DNA of 64,000 nt from JAEUJM01 sp964635055. GTDB taxonomy: Bacteria > Actinomycetota > Acidimicrobiia > Acidimicrobiales > DATDAH01. The translations under genes and the position numbers were made by a program. The notes beneath the pieces were generated by a model. That model was not told where the DNA came from, made no database searches, and saw only the letters and a program-made list of their open reading frames with translations. Shown in pieces: positions 50,277 through 58,472 of the stretch (positions are counted from its first letter, which is position 1; each line of letters opens with the position of its first letter). The stretch lies in assembly GCA_964635055.1 (NCBI GenBank), contig CAZWMT010000004.1, positions 62,001 through 126,000 on the forward strand, read 5' to 3'.

Positions 50277-50942
50277 ATGGCCACCGGGACCGATCCGCGG
50301 CACGCGATCGTCATCGCCGCCCACGCCGACGACGAGACCCTCGGCTGCGGGGGCACCATCGCCAAGCTGGCGCGCGCCGGCTGGCGCATAGACGTGGTCA
50401 TCGTGTCCGACGGCGTGGTCACCGCCCGGGGCTCCGAGCAGGACAACCGCGAGGACGCCCGCGCCGCGTGCAAGTTGCTCGGCGTGGACGAGCCGCACTT
50501 CCTGGGGTTCCCCGACCAGCGCCTCGACGAGGTGTCGATGATGGAGCTCAGCCAGACGCTGGTACCGCTCACCGACGGCCCCGACCTGGTGATGACCCAC
50601 GCCACCGCCGACCTCAACCGTGACCACCGCCTGATCGCCGAGGCGACCCGCATCGCCTGGCGCCCGCAGGACCGGGCGGTGTCGATCCTCGAGTTCGAGA
50701 TCCCGGCGTCCGCGTACTGGAACGGCCAGACCTTCGCGGCCAACTACTACGTCGACATCACCGACACCCTCGACGTGAAGCTGGCGGCACTGTCCTGCTA
50801 CGCCACCGAGGCCAAGGCCGCGCCCCACCCCCGCTCCCCCGAGGGCGTCGCCCACCTCGCCCACTACCACGGGGGCCACGCCACCACCGATGCGGCCGAG
50901 GCGTTCCGCCTGCTCCGCGGCTTCGAGGGCCAGCTCCCCTGA
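50277..50942 (+). CDS. PIG-L/LmbE-family deacetylase
   Basis: 221 residues from the ATG at 50277. The zinc-binding motif appears as AAHADDETLGCGG (family consensus AHPDDE), followed by VSDGV, THATADLNRDH and HYHGGH, the other metal and catalytic residues. The family removes N-acetyl groups from GlcNAc-containing lipids, sugars or thiol precursors. In this locus a nucleotide sugar or lipid-linked GlcNAc is plausible. The start is supported by AGGAG 4 bases upstream. It lies alone between leftward operons and ends before an 11-bp hairpin. Confidence 0.9.
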   Translation: MATGTDPRHAIVIAAHADDETLGCGGTIAKLARAGWRIDVVIVSDGVVTARGSEQDNREDARAACKLLGVDEPHFLGFPDQRLDEVSMMELSQTLVPLTDGPDLVMTHATADLNRDHRLIAEATRIAWRPQDRAVSILEFEIPASAYWNGQTFAANYYVDITDTLDVKLAALSCYATEAKAAPHPRSPEGVAHLAHYHGGHATTDAAEAFRLLRGFEGQLP

Positions 50943-50970
50943 TTCCGGTCCGTGCGGCGGGGCACCACGT

Positions 50971-51015
50971 TCTCGAGGCAAGAGCGCGCGGGTTCCGGAC
51001 CCTATTGCCTCGAGA
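50971..51015. terminator. Inverted repeat between convergent genes
   Basis: tctcgaggcaa (50971-50981) and ttgcctcgaga (51005-51015) are perfect 11-bp arms around a 23-base loop, between the stops of the deacetylase and the sugar dehydrogenase. It works in both directions by position, so a bidirectional terminator is the simplest reading. A protein binding site cannot be excluded. Confidence 0.6.
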
Positions 51016-51029
51016 TGGCGCGCCGGCGG

Positions 51030-52280
51030 TCAGGCGGAGGGCACGAGGTGGTACACGCCGCCGCTGATCGAGGTCAGGTAGATGGCGCCGTCGAGGCCGG
51101 CATCCACCGAGACCAGCTGCGACTCGTCGACGGTGGCCAGCACGAATTCCTCGTAGCCCCCGTCGGGGGCGTCGCGCAGGCCCAGGAGGGCCTTGCTGCA
51201 GAGGTCGGTGTAGAGGTAGTTGCCGGCCAGCTCCGAGAAGTCCGCCCCGCGGTACACCTCGCCGCCGATCGCCGCGCAGCGCCCCTCGCGGTGCTCGTAC
51301 TCGTAGCTGGGGGGCGTCGGCGGCAGGCGGGTGTGCGACGGTTCGTCGATGTAGTACTCCGTGCTCCCCGCGTACTGCGGCCAACCCAGGTTGATGTCCT
51401 TGCCGAAGGCCTCGTCCACCCCCAGGCGGTTCAGCTCCTCCAGGGACTCCTCGCCCACGTCGGCCACCCACAGGTCGCCGGTCTGGGAGTCGAAGTCGAT
51501 CCGGAACGGGTTGCGCATCCCCACCGTCCAGATCTCGGGCAGCCCGTCGGCGTTGCCGTCGACGGTGTTGCCCTCGGGCGACGTGTAGCCCCCGGCGGGA
51601 TCGGGTTGGATGCGCAGGACCTTGCCGTAGTAGCTCGACGTGTCCGGGGCCTGGAACGCACCGGCCCCGCCGTCGCCGGTGCCGACGTAGAGGTAGCCGT
51701 CCGGGCCGAAGGCCAGGGAGCCGCCGATGTGGTTGTTCGGGGGGCCCGGTGGGCGGTCGACGGTGATGATCTCGTTGCCGGGGCCGAACGACGCGCCGTC
51801 GTCCTCGACCGGGTGCGCGGTGACCACCTGGTCGTGGGCCTTGTCGATGTAGCCCAGGTACAGGGTGGCGCCGTCCGGCGAGAAGGTGAGGGCCACCAGG
51901 CCCTCGAGCCCCGCCTGGGCACTCACCTCCGAGGAGATGTCGAGGGCCGGCGGCTCGACGGCCTCGAACCCGCCGGCGCCGTCGGGGGTGAGGCGGATCA
52001 CCTGGCCCCCGAGTTGGGACACGTACAGGTCATCGGTGCCGGGTCGGGGTGCGACCTGGGTCGGCGCCTCGAGGCGGACGATCTCCTCCAACCCGTACGC
52101 AGGTGCGTCGTCCGCGGCCTCGGATGCCGCGTCGAGCTCCGACTGGGACACCACGACCAGGTCGCCGTTGCCGGCGCTCCTCCCCACAGCCACCACGGCC
52201 ACGGCGGTGAGGCACGTCAGCGCGAGGCCGGCCACCGCGATGACGGTCGGCAGGCGACGGGAACCGGTGGCGGGCGACAT
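51030..52280 (-). CDS. PQQ-dependent sugar dehydrogenase-like beta-propeller (GSDH)
   Basis: 416 residues from the ATG at 52280. A hydrophobic helix (about 12-33) after a basic start is a signal anchor or signal peptide, so the propeller is outside the membrane. The beta-propeller shows VRLEAPTQVAPRPG, LEGLVALTFSPDG, NHIGGSLAFGPDGYLYVGTGDGG, KVLRIQPD and GMRNPFRIDFD, the repeats of glucose/sorbosone dehydrogenases. The family oxidises sugars with PQQ, although many actinobacterial members have no proven activity. Only the C-terminal part lies next to the hairpin. It has its own TAGGCT hexamer. Confidence 0.88.
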   Translation of the reverse strand: MSPATGSRRLPTVIAVAGLALTCLTAVAVVAVGRSAGNGDLVVVSQSELDAASEAADDAPAYGLEEIVRLEAPTQVAPRPGTDDLYVSQLGGQVIRLTPDGAGGFEAVEPPALDISSEVSAQAGLEGLVALTFSPDGATLYLGYIDKAHDQVVTAHPVEDDGASFGPGNEIITVDRPPGPPNNHIGGSLAFGPDGYLYVGTGDGGAGAFQAPDTSSYYGKVLRIQPDPAGGYTSPEGNTVDGNADGLPEIWTVGMRNPFRIDFDSQTGDLWVADVGEESLEELNRLGVDEAFGKDINLGWPQYAGSTEYYIDEPSHTRLPPTPPSYEYEHREGRCAAIGGEVYRGADFSELAGNYLYTDLCSKALLGLRDAPDGGYEEFVLATVDESQLVSVDAGLDGAIYLTSISGGVYHLVPSA

Positions 52281-52289
52281 CGAGGCGGC

Positions 52290-52295
52290 AGCCTA
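52290..52295 (-). promoter_or_regulatory. -10 hexamer TAGGCT (minus), leaderless type
   Basis: Complement of AGCCTA, 9 bases before the ATG of the sugar dehydrogenase gene, in the gap after the first radical SAM stop. Confidence 0.5.
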
Positions 52296-52316
52296 GACGG
52301 CGGGATGCCGGCCGGA

Positions 52317-53705
52317 TCAGCGGGCCGACGCCCGCCCCGGCCGCCGCCGCGGCATGCGCAGGGCCACGGCCCGCCCCCATCGGCGGGCGCCCTGGGTGGC
52401 GACCGGGGGCGTTCCCGGTGGTCGACCCGGCGGCCCATCGACGAGGTGAGCGATCTGTTCGGCGAACTCGGGGAAGGTGGCCTCGAATCGCTCGCCCCGG
52501 ACCTCGTCGCGGTGGCGGGTGACCCGCAGGCACTGCTCCCACTCCTCGGCCTCGTCGTCCCCGCCCCCGTCCATGAAGCCGATCACCTCGGCCACCTGCT
52601 CGACGACCCCGGGTGGGCAGGCCTCGGGACGGTCGACCAGCCGCTCGCCCAGCCGACGGGCCACCGCGCCCTTCAGCGGTCGGGGCAGGATCTGGACGCA
52701 GTAGTGCCGGGGGTAGTGCACGAGGTTGAGGTTGAGGTGGACGTGCTCGAGCCCCGGTCGCCCGGCCAGCCACTCCACCAGCTCCGGCAGGTACCACACG
52801 TTGAACGGGCTCACCGAGCAGTTGATCGACACCTGCAGGCGGCTCGACGCCCGCCCCCGGCTCGACGCCATCGCGGCGTAGCGGTCGACGATCGCCTCGG
52901 TGTCGGGCCACCGTCCGGGGGCCCGCTCGTACTCGAAGCGCGGCCCGATGTCGTCGATGCTCAGCGTCAGCACGACCTTGGCGAACGCGGGCAGCAGCTC
53001 GAGGATCCGTTCGTCGACCACTGCCGCGTTCGTGGTGAGCAGCAGGGTCATGCGCTCGGGATGGCCCTCGGCCACGATCAGCTCGAGGATCTCGCGGTTC
53101 TCCCGGGAGAGCATGGGCTCGCCGCCGGTGAGCTCGACGTGGTCCAGGTGGGGCAGCCAGCGCCGGAACGTGGCCATGTTGGCGGCGTCGTGGGTGATCT
53201 TGTTGGCGCGGAAGTAGTCCTTGTTGTCGACCAGGTAGGGGTCGGGGTGGTCCCCCGCGATCGACAGCTCCTCGCGCAGCCACAGCGACGATGCCACCGG
53301 GCCGCAGATCCGGCACTTCAGGTTGCAGGCGTTCGTGAGCTTCAGGTCGAGCGCGGCGGGGTGGTCCGGGGTGACGTCGTCGTAGTCCGGTGGTGTGGAG
53401 ATGCCCCGGTGGGCCAGGTAGGTCTGGCGGAAGCTCGGGATGCCGGCCGACTCCTCGTTCCAGCACGACGAGCACTCCCCCGGCTGCTCGCCGGCCCGGA
53501 AGTCACGGCGCAGGCGCTGCATGGCCTCGCCGTTCCAGACCTGCTCGAGGCCGCCGTCGCGCAGGTTGGTGAGCTGGTACGCCGAGTCGGCCGACGGCTG
53601 GGCGAACTTGCAGCACGGACGCGACGAGCCGTTCACGTCCATCGACAGGTTCAGCCACGGGAGCGGGCAGATCGTGTCGGGGACGGGCCCCTCCGGCGGC
53701 GGCAT
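52317..53705 (-). CDS. Radical SAM protein with N-terminal twitch-like Cys domain (1)
   Basis: 462 residues from the ATG at 53705. The N-terminus has CPLPWLNLSMDVNG, PCCKF and CSSCW, a SPASM/twitch-type iron-sulfur domain placed before the catalytic core. Near residue 128 the radical SAM motif CNLKCRIC (CxxxCxxC) binds the SAM cluster. ELTGGEPM and LSIDD are the usual SAM-binding elements. The C-terminal tail is Pro/Arg-rich. This one differs from the three upstream paralogues (CRICGP instead of CVMCNGE). It is the last gene of the leftward radical SAM operon. Substrate unknown; the neighbours suggest a glycan or glycan-linked target. Confidence 0.88.
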   Translation of the reverse strand: MPPPEGPVPDTICPLPWLNLSMDVNGSSRPCCKFAQPSADSAYQLTNLRDGGLEQVWNGEAMQRLRRDFRAGEQPGECSSCWNEESAGIPSFRQTYLAHRGISTPPDYDDVTPDHPAALDLKLTNACNLKCRICGPVASSLWLREELSIAGDHPDPYLVDNKDYFRANKITHDAANMATFRRWLPHLDHVELTGGEPMLSRENREILELIVAEGHPERMTLLLTTNAAVVDERILELLPAFAKVVLTLSIDDIGPRFEYERAPGRWPDTEAIVDRYAAMASSRGRASSRLQVSINCSVSPFNVWYLPELVEWLAGRPGLEHVHLNLNLVHYPRHYCVQILPRPLKGAVARRLGERLVDRPEACPPGVVEQVAEVIGFMDGGGDDEAEEWEQCLRVTRHRDEVRGERFEATFPEFAEQIAHLVDGPPGRPPGTPPVATQGARRWGRAVALRMPRRRPGRASAR

Positions 53706-53732
53706 CGCGGTCAGTGTGTCAGAGGATCCCGG

Positions 53733-55262
53733 TCATGCGATGGGTGCGGCCACTTCGCGCGCGGCGAGCACCCACACGTGGGTGTCGGGCCCTGTGGGCG
53801 CGAGGAAGGCCCGGACCTCGGTGGCGCCGTCCGGGCGGTCGAAGCGGAAGCGGCGCTCCTCGACGCCGCTGGGATGGACCCGCAGGCCGGTCTCACCCAC
53901 CACCCCGAGCACCTCGGTGAGTCGAGGAGCGAGGTGGCTGGTGGGCCCGCCGGCGAGCGATCTCAGGTCCGCGCCCAGCACGTCGGCGGCGTCGGGCTCC
54001 AGTCGCAGCACCACCTGCGACCCGGCGGCATGCATGCGGTGGGTGCCCCGGCCGTCGGCGAAGGCCGCCGCCAGTCGCTCGGCCTCGGCACCGGGCGTTC
54101 GGTCGTCCGACCCCGGCGCCGGCGCCTCCCGGCGGGCCACCGCCAGCGCCTCCACCCGGCTCAGCTCGCGCTCCCAGGTCTCCCGGTTGCGCCCGAGGGT
54201 GTCGCGTCGCCGGCGGTCTTCGTCGTGCAGCGAGCCGACCACCTGCTCCAACTCCTCGACGGGCAGGGTGCGGAGGCTCAGCTGGGGCGGGTTGGTCAGG
54301 GTGCTGACGCCGACCAGGGCGTCGAGGCGATCGCCCCACTCGAGGACCTCGCCCAGCTCGTGCCAGTTGCCCCGCTGGAGGCAGAACGTGAGGGAGAACC
54401 CGCCGCCGTTGCGCCGCGCCGCGTCCCGGTAGCGACCGATGTTGTGGACCAGCGAGGCGTGGTCGACGCCGACCCTGATGCCCTCGACGGTCTGGCGGCG
54501 GTAGCCGTCCACCGAGACGGACACGTCGACGGGCAGCGAGGACAGCACCCGTTCGACACGGTCGTTCCACTGGGTGCCGTTGGTGGTGACGTACACGTCG
54601 GGCGTCAGCCCCAGGTCGACGAGGCGCCCGAGGACCCGCATCGGCTCGGCCCCGAGGAAGGGCTCGCCCCCGAGGAGGAACAGGCGTCGCAGGTGGGGCA
54701 GGAACGCGTCCAGCTCGGCGAAGAAGGCCTCGCCGTACACCGGTGGCAGCGGTGCTCGACCCTCGCGGTGGATCCTGATGGCGGACGACAGCTCGCCGTT
54801 GCACATCACGCACTGCAGGTTGCACGCGTTGGACAGCGCCAGCTCGAGCTGCACCGGCCACTCCGGGTCGGCGGTCGACGGCGCCAGCGGGTCGAAACGG
54901 TGCAGCTCGGCCGTGGCCGGCGAGCCCATGGCCACCTCGGCGGCGCAGAGCTCGCACCCGAGGCCCAGGTCGCCGGCGGCGAGACGGGCGCGCAGCCGCT
55001 CCGCCTCGGGGCCCCGCCAGACCTCCAGGAGCGAACGACGGGCGAGGTCGCCCAGCGGGTACCAGGTGTTGGCGCAGCAGGCGGTCACCCGCCCGGTCGG
55101 GTCCAGGTACAGCGACGAGAAGGGCGCGTGGCAGGCGGGATCGACGGGGCGGGCCGGCACCTCCTCGCCCGCCGGCACCTTCTCCCCCGCCGGCACCATC
55201 TCCCCCGCCGGCACCTTCTCGCCGGCGGGCTGCGACCGCAACCGGACCACCTGCTCAGCCAC
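53733..55262 (-). CDS. Radical SAM protein with twitch-like domain (2), C-terminal extension
   Basis: 509 residues from a GTG at 55262, 8 bases inside the upstream gene. Residues about 14-37 are a PAGEKV-type hexapeptide repeat coded by four 18-base units. ACHAPFSSLYLDPTG, ACCANTWYPLG and GCELC form the N-terminal cluster domain. CNLQCVMCNGE near residue 154 is the SAM cluster motif, followed by FLLGGEPFLG and SVSVDGYRRQT. After about residue 400 lies a 110-residue region absent from protein 1. It is homologous in layout to the tails of the next two proteins and may be PAS-like. No precursor peptide gene is adjacent. Confidence 0.86.
   Translation of the reverse strand: MAEQVVRLRSQPAGEKVPAGEMVPAGEKVPAGEEVPARPVDPACHAPFSSLYLDPTGRVTACCANTWYPLGDLARRSLLEVWRGPEAERLRARLAAGDLGLGCELCAAEVAMGSPATAELHRFDPLAPSTADPEWPVQLELALSNACNLQCVMCNGELSSAIRIHREGRAPLPPVYGEAFFAELDAFLPHLRRLFLLGGEPFLGAEPMRVLGRLVDLGLTPDVYVTTNGTQWNDRVERVLSSLPVDVSVSVDGYRRQTVEGIRVGVDHASLVHNIGRYRDAARRNGGGFSLTFCLQRGNWHELGEVLEWGDRLDALVGVSTLTNPPQLSLRTLPVEELEQVVGSLHDEDRRRRDTLGRNRETWERELSRVEALAVARREAPAPGSDDRTPGAEAERLAAAFADGRGTHRMHAAGSQVVLRLEPDAADVLGADLRSLAGGPTSHLAPRLTEVLGVVGETGLRVHPSGVEERRFRFDRPDGATEVRAFLAPTGPDTHVWVLAAREVAAPIA
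55153..55224 (-). repeat. 18-base tandem repeat, four copies
   Basis: Four units beginning gccggcacc (plus-strand view) with a few substitutions encode PAGExV hexapeptides near the N-terminus of radical SAM protein 2. The two flanking paralogues lack them, so the expansion is recent. Unit length is a multiple of three, so the frame is preserved. Confidence 0.9.
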
Positions 55263-56868
55263 GGGCACGGACCGCCACGGGCCGGTCGCGGTCGTAGAAG
55301 CGATCGACCGCCACGAAGGTGACCGCGCCGTCGGGGTGCGGCGTGGAGACGACGCGGAGCACCGACCCCCGCCCACCACGGGCGGGCGCCCCCCGCGTGG
55401 CCAGGAAGGTCTGGTCCACCAGCCCTCCGCCGGCCCACCGATCGACGGCGTAGAGGTGACGGCCGGCCGCGACGTCGCAGCGGCGCAACACGTCGTCCAC
55501 GTCGCACCCGACGACATCGACGGCGCGCAGACCGAGGAACCCCTCCTCGCCGAGGTCGGCGGTGCGCACCCGGCGGTCGGCGCCCACGTGCAGCCGGGCC
55601 ACGGGGCCACCGTGGGCCCAGCGGGTGATGCGCAGCCGGGCCTCGGCCTCGGCCCCGGCGGTCGGGGCGGCGGCCGCAGTACCAGCGGCACCCGCGGCGG
55701 CCAGGTCGACGAGGGCGCCGCGCACCGCCACGGGCTGGCGGATCGTGGCGTCGACGCCGGCCCGCCGCTCGGCGAGCACCCGCCGCACCTGCTCGAGCTC
55801 GACCTGCCACGCCGCCCGGTTGCGGGTGAGCGTGGTCGACCGGTGCCGATCCTCGCCCTCCAGCTGGGCCAGCGCCGCGGCCAACGCCGCCTCGTCGAGG
55901 TCGTGGAAGCTGTGACCGGGCTCGCTCACGCTGATCACCCGCACGTCGGCGTCCCAGCCGTCGGCGAAGGCGAGGAACTCGCCGAGCTCGGCCCAGTTGT
56001 GGGTCGTGAGGCAGAAGTTGAAGCCGAAGGCGGTGCCCGCCCGCCGCGTGTAGGCGCGGAGCCCCCGGGCGTTCTCGAGCGCCTCGGCGGCGTCGATGTT
56101 GCGGCGGATGGCCTCGACGGTGGACGGGCGGACGCCGTCGAGCGACACCGTCACGTCGAAGGGCAACGACGCCAGCACGGCCTCGACCTTGGCGTCGAGC
56201 CTGGTGGCGTTGGTCACCACCGCGCACCGCGTCGTCACGGCGAGGCCGGCCATCTGCTCCCACACCCGGAAGTTCTCGGCGATCAGGAACGGCTCGCCCC
56301 CGAGGAAGCTGGCGTGGCGCAGATGGGGCAGGAACCCGTCCAGCTCGGCGAAGAACCGGTCGTCGTAGGCGGGAGGCAGCGGCGGCCGCCCCTCGCGTGC
56401 CCGGATCTTCGAGCTGAGCTCGCCGTTGCACATCACGCACTCGAGGTTGCATCGGTTGCTGAGGGCGAAGGTCATCCTCGTCGGGTACGCCGGGGACGGT
56501 GCGGTGACGGGGTAGGCGTCGTAGAGGCGGGCGATGGGCGCGTCGTTGCCGTGGAGCACCGCCCAGTGGCAGCTGTTGCAGCCGAGGGTCAGGTCGCCGG
56601 CGGCCAGCGCCGCTCGCAGGGCCCGGGCCCGCGGGCCCTGCCAGATCTCGGCCAGCGAGGCGTCGGCCACGTGGCCCATCGGGTACAGCTGGTTGGCGCA
56701 GCAGGTGAACACATTGCCCGCGGGGTCGAGCTCCATCGACACGAACGGCGCGTGGCACGCCGGCGCCGGTTGACCGCCCCGTCCGCTCACGTCCCCACTC
56801 ACGCCACTCCCGCCGGCTCCCTCCGCGGGCCGTTCGGGGCCCGTACTCGTCCCTCCGGGCCGACTCAC
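55255..56868 (-). CDS. Radical SAM protein with twitch-like domain (3), C-terminal extension
   Basis: 537 residues from a GTG at 56868 that overlaps the upstream stop. The first 34 residues are Gly/Pro-rich. ACHAPFVSMELDPAG, TCCANQLYPMG, IWQGPRARALR and GCNSC form the N-terminal Cys domain. CNLECVMCNGE near residue 146 binds the SAM cluster. FLGGEPFLI and TVSLDGVRPST follow. The last 140 residues (from about 395) form the extra domain, with an Ala-rich linker before it and VARLHVGADRRVR at its start. It is very similar to proteins 2 and 4 and clearly arose by tandem duplication. Confidence 0.87.
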   Translation of the reverse strand: MSRPGGTSTGPERPAEGAGGSGVSGDVSGRGGQPAPACHAPFVSMELDPAGNVFTCCANQLYPMGHVADASLAEIWQGPRARALRAALAAGDLTLGCNSCHWAVLHGNDAPIARLYDAYPVTAPSPAYPTRMTFALSNRCNLECVMCNGELSSKIRAREGRPPLPPAYDDRFFAELDGFLPHLRHASFLGGEPFLIAENFRVWEQMAGLAVTTRCAVVTNATRLDAKVEAVLASLPFDVTVSLDGVRPSTVEAIRRNIDAAEALENARGLRAYTRRAGTAFGFNFCLTTHNWAELGEFLAFADGWDADVRVISVSEPGHSFHDLDEAALAAALAQLEGEDRHRSTTLTRNRAAWQVELEQVRRVLAERRAGVDATIRQPVAVRGALVDLAAAGAAGTAAAAPTAGAEAEARLRITRWAHGGPVARLHVGADRRVRTADLGEEGFLGLRAVDVVGCDVDDVLRRCDVAAGRHLYAVDRWAGGGLVDQTFLATRGAPARGGRGSVLRVVSTPHPDGAVTFVAVDRFYDRDRPVAVRARG

Positions 56869-58406
56869 GCCGGGGCGTCCAGTGCGACCGGCCGCCAGAA
56901 CTGGAGCAGCTGGGTGGCGTCGTCGCCCACCCCCTGCCGGGTGGCGAGCACGTTGACGACGTCACCACCCTCGAGGTGGATCACACTCAGCTCGGTGTCC
57001 CCGGCCACGTGGTGGTCGATGTGATCGACCGGGCCCACGCCACGAGCGAGGATCGGCTGCAGCTCGCTGTGGTGGCGCCCGAGCCAGGCCGCGGGGTCGA
57101 TGCCGAACAGCGGCGCGGCGGGCGCCACCCGGCGGACCATCCCGGCCGCGTCGAGCTCCAGCGTGGGCAGCGGCGCCCCGTGGCCGGATGCCAGGTCGGT
57201 GGCGGCGCGGTCGACCGCGGCCGCGTCGCGGGCCACGGCGACGGCGTACTCGAGGCGGCCCAGCACCACCTCGCGGGCGGACTCCCAGTAGGCCTGGGGG
57301 TCGATGGTCAACCGGTGGAGCCGGGCCGACCCGTCCTCGAGGTGCCGGCGCAGCTTGCCGAGCTGGTCGCCCCACACCGGTGCGCTCAGCGCGAACGACC
57401 CGCCCTCCCGGTCGTCCTGGGCCCCGAGCGCCGAGACGATCGGGGCCAACTCGGGCACGGTGAGCCGGTACAGCGACAGCGACGGCGGCTCGAACACGTC
57501 GTTGACGTCCCCGACCACGCCCAGCTCGTCGGCGAGGCGGCAGAAGTCGCCGAGCTCGTGCCAGTTCACCGTCATCAGGCAGAAGGTGACGCTCACCCAG
57601 GTGCCCCGGCGCTCGGCCCACTCGCAGAACCGGTCCAGGTTGCGGCGCACGTCGTCCCACGACGACCCCCGCCGGATCGACTCGTAGGTCTCCGGGGTCG
57701 CGGCGTCGAGCGAGACCGACACGTCGACGGGGAGCATCGAGAGGATGCGCTCGACCCTCGGCGTCCACTGGGTGCCGTTCGTCGTCACGTGGCAGCGGGT
57801 GGTCAGCCCCGCGTCGACCAGCATCTCCATCACCCGCAGCGTCTCCGAGGCGAGGAAGGGCTCGCCGCCGTAGAACTTCACCCGGTCCAGGTGGGGCAGG
57901 AACGGCCGCAGCTGCTCGAAGAACTCCTCGCCGTACCTCGACACCAGGGGCGGGCGATGCTCCACCTGGGAACGGATCGAGGACGACCACTCGCCGTTGC
58001 ACATCACGCAGCGCAGGTTGCAGGTGTTGGTGACCGACAGCTCGAGCTGGCGGGGCCAGGCCGGCTCGGGCCCGTCGAGGGCGAACCCCTCGAACCGCCG
58101 GGCGTACGCCAGGTCGGGCCGGCCGCCCTGCACCTGGGCGTGGCAGAAGTCGCACCCGAGGCCGAGATCGCCGTCCTCCATGGCCCGGCGCAACCGGCGG
58201 GCACCGGCGCCCCGCCAGATCTCCTCCAGCGGTGCCGCGGTGATGTTGCCCAGCGGGTGACGCTCGTTCATGCAGCACGCCCGCACGTCGCCGTGCTGGT
58301 CGAGGTACATCGACGTGAAGGGTGCCCGGCAGGCCACGTCGTGCGGCGGTTCCGACACCACATCGCCGACCTCTCGTCGCACCGGGGACGGCAGCGACTC
58401 GCGCAC
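56865..58406 (-). CDS. Radical SAM protein with twitch-like domain (4), first of the operon
   Basis: 513 residues from a GTG at 58406, six bases after TACCCT. CRAPFTSMYLDQHG, RACCMNERHPLG, IWRGAGARRLR and GCDFC make up the N-terminal Cys domain. CNLRCVMCNGE near residue 132 is the SAM cluster site, followed by FYGGEPFLA and SVSLDAATPET. The C-terminal region (about 410-513) reads LELDAAGMVRRVA, FGIDPAAWLGRHHSEL and later SVIHLEGGDVVNVLA. This is the spacing of a PAS domain, though I cannot verify it. The frame runs far upstream of the GTG in GC-rich DNA, but that part is the shadow of the divergent GT gene. Confidence 0.88.
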   Translation of the reverse strand: MRESLPSPVRREVGDVVSEPPHDVACRAPFTSMYLDQHGDVRACCMNERHPLGNITAAPLEEIWRGAGARRLRRAMEDGDLGLGCDFCHAQVQGGRPDLAYARRFEGFALDGPEPAWPRQLELSVTNTCNLRCVMCNGEWSSSIRSQVEHRPPLVSRYGEEFFEQLRPFLPHLDRVKFYGGEPFLASETLRVMEMLVDAGLTTRCHVTTNGTQWTPRVERILSMLPVDVSVSLDAATPETYESIRRGSSWDDVRRNLDRFCEWAERRGTWVSVTFCLMTVNWHELGDFCRLADELGVVGDVNDVFEPPSLSLYRLTVPELAPIVSALGAQDDREGGSFALSAPVWGDQLGKLRRHLEDGSARLHRLTIDPQAYWESAREVVLGRLEYAVAVARDAAAVDRAATDLASGHGAPLPTLELDAAGMVRRVAPAAPLFGIDPAAWLGRHHSELQPILARGVGPVDHIDHHVAGDTELSVIHLEGGDVVNVLATRQGVGDDATQLLQFWRPVALDAPA

Positions 58407-58412
58407 GCCACG

Positions 58413-58418
58413 AGGGTA
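58413..58418 (-). promoter_or_regulatory. -10 hexamer TACCCT (minus), exact leaderless spacing
   Basis: Complement of AGGGTA, 6 bases before the GTG at 58406. It mirrors the identical TACCCT of the divergent GT gene 43 bases away. Confidence 0.6.
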
Positions 58419-58460
58419 CCGGAGGCCCCCGTTCCCGCATCGGGCGCGACGGGCCGGGCC

Positions 58461-58466
58461 TACCCT
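58461..58466 (+). promoter_or_regulatory. -10 hexamer TACCCT, exact leaderless spacing
   Basis: TACCCT ends 6 bases before the GTG at 58473. The 66-base region between the two GTGs thus carries two identical, mirrored hexamers at the same distance from their starts. Confidence 0.6.
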
Positions 58467-58472
58467 GTCGAG

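Noticed and set aside
53706..53732. RiPP precursor peptide between radical SAM genes
   Set aside because: The gaps between the four genes are 27 bases or overlaps, too short for a precursor, and no small Cys/Gly-rich ORF is found at either end of the array.
50952..55322. Uninterrupted plus-strand frame of 1456 codons
   Set aside because: It lies antisense to the sugar dehydrogenase and radical SAM genes, has no recognisable motif and shows the Arg/Gly/Val-rich composition typical of shadow frames in GC-rich DNA.
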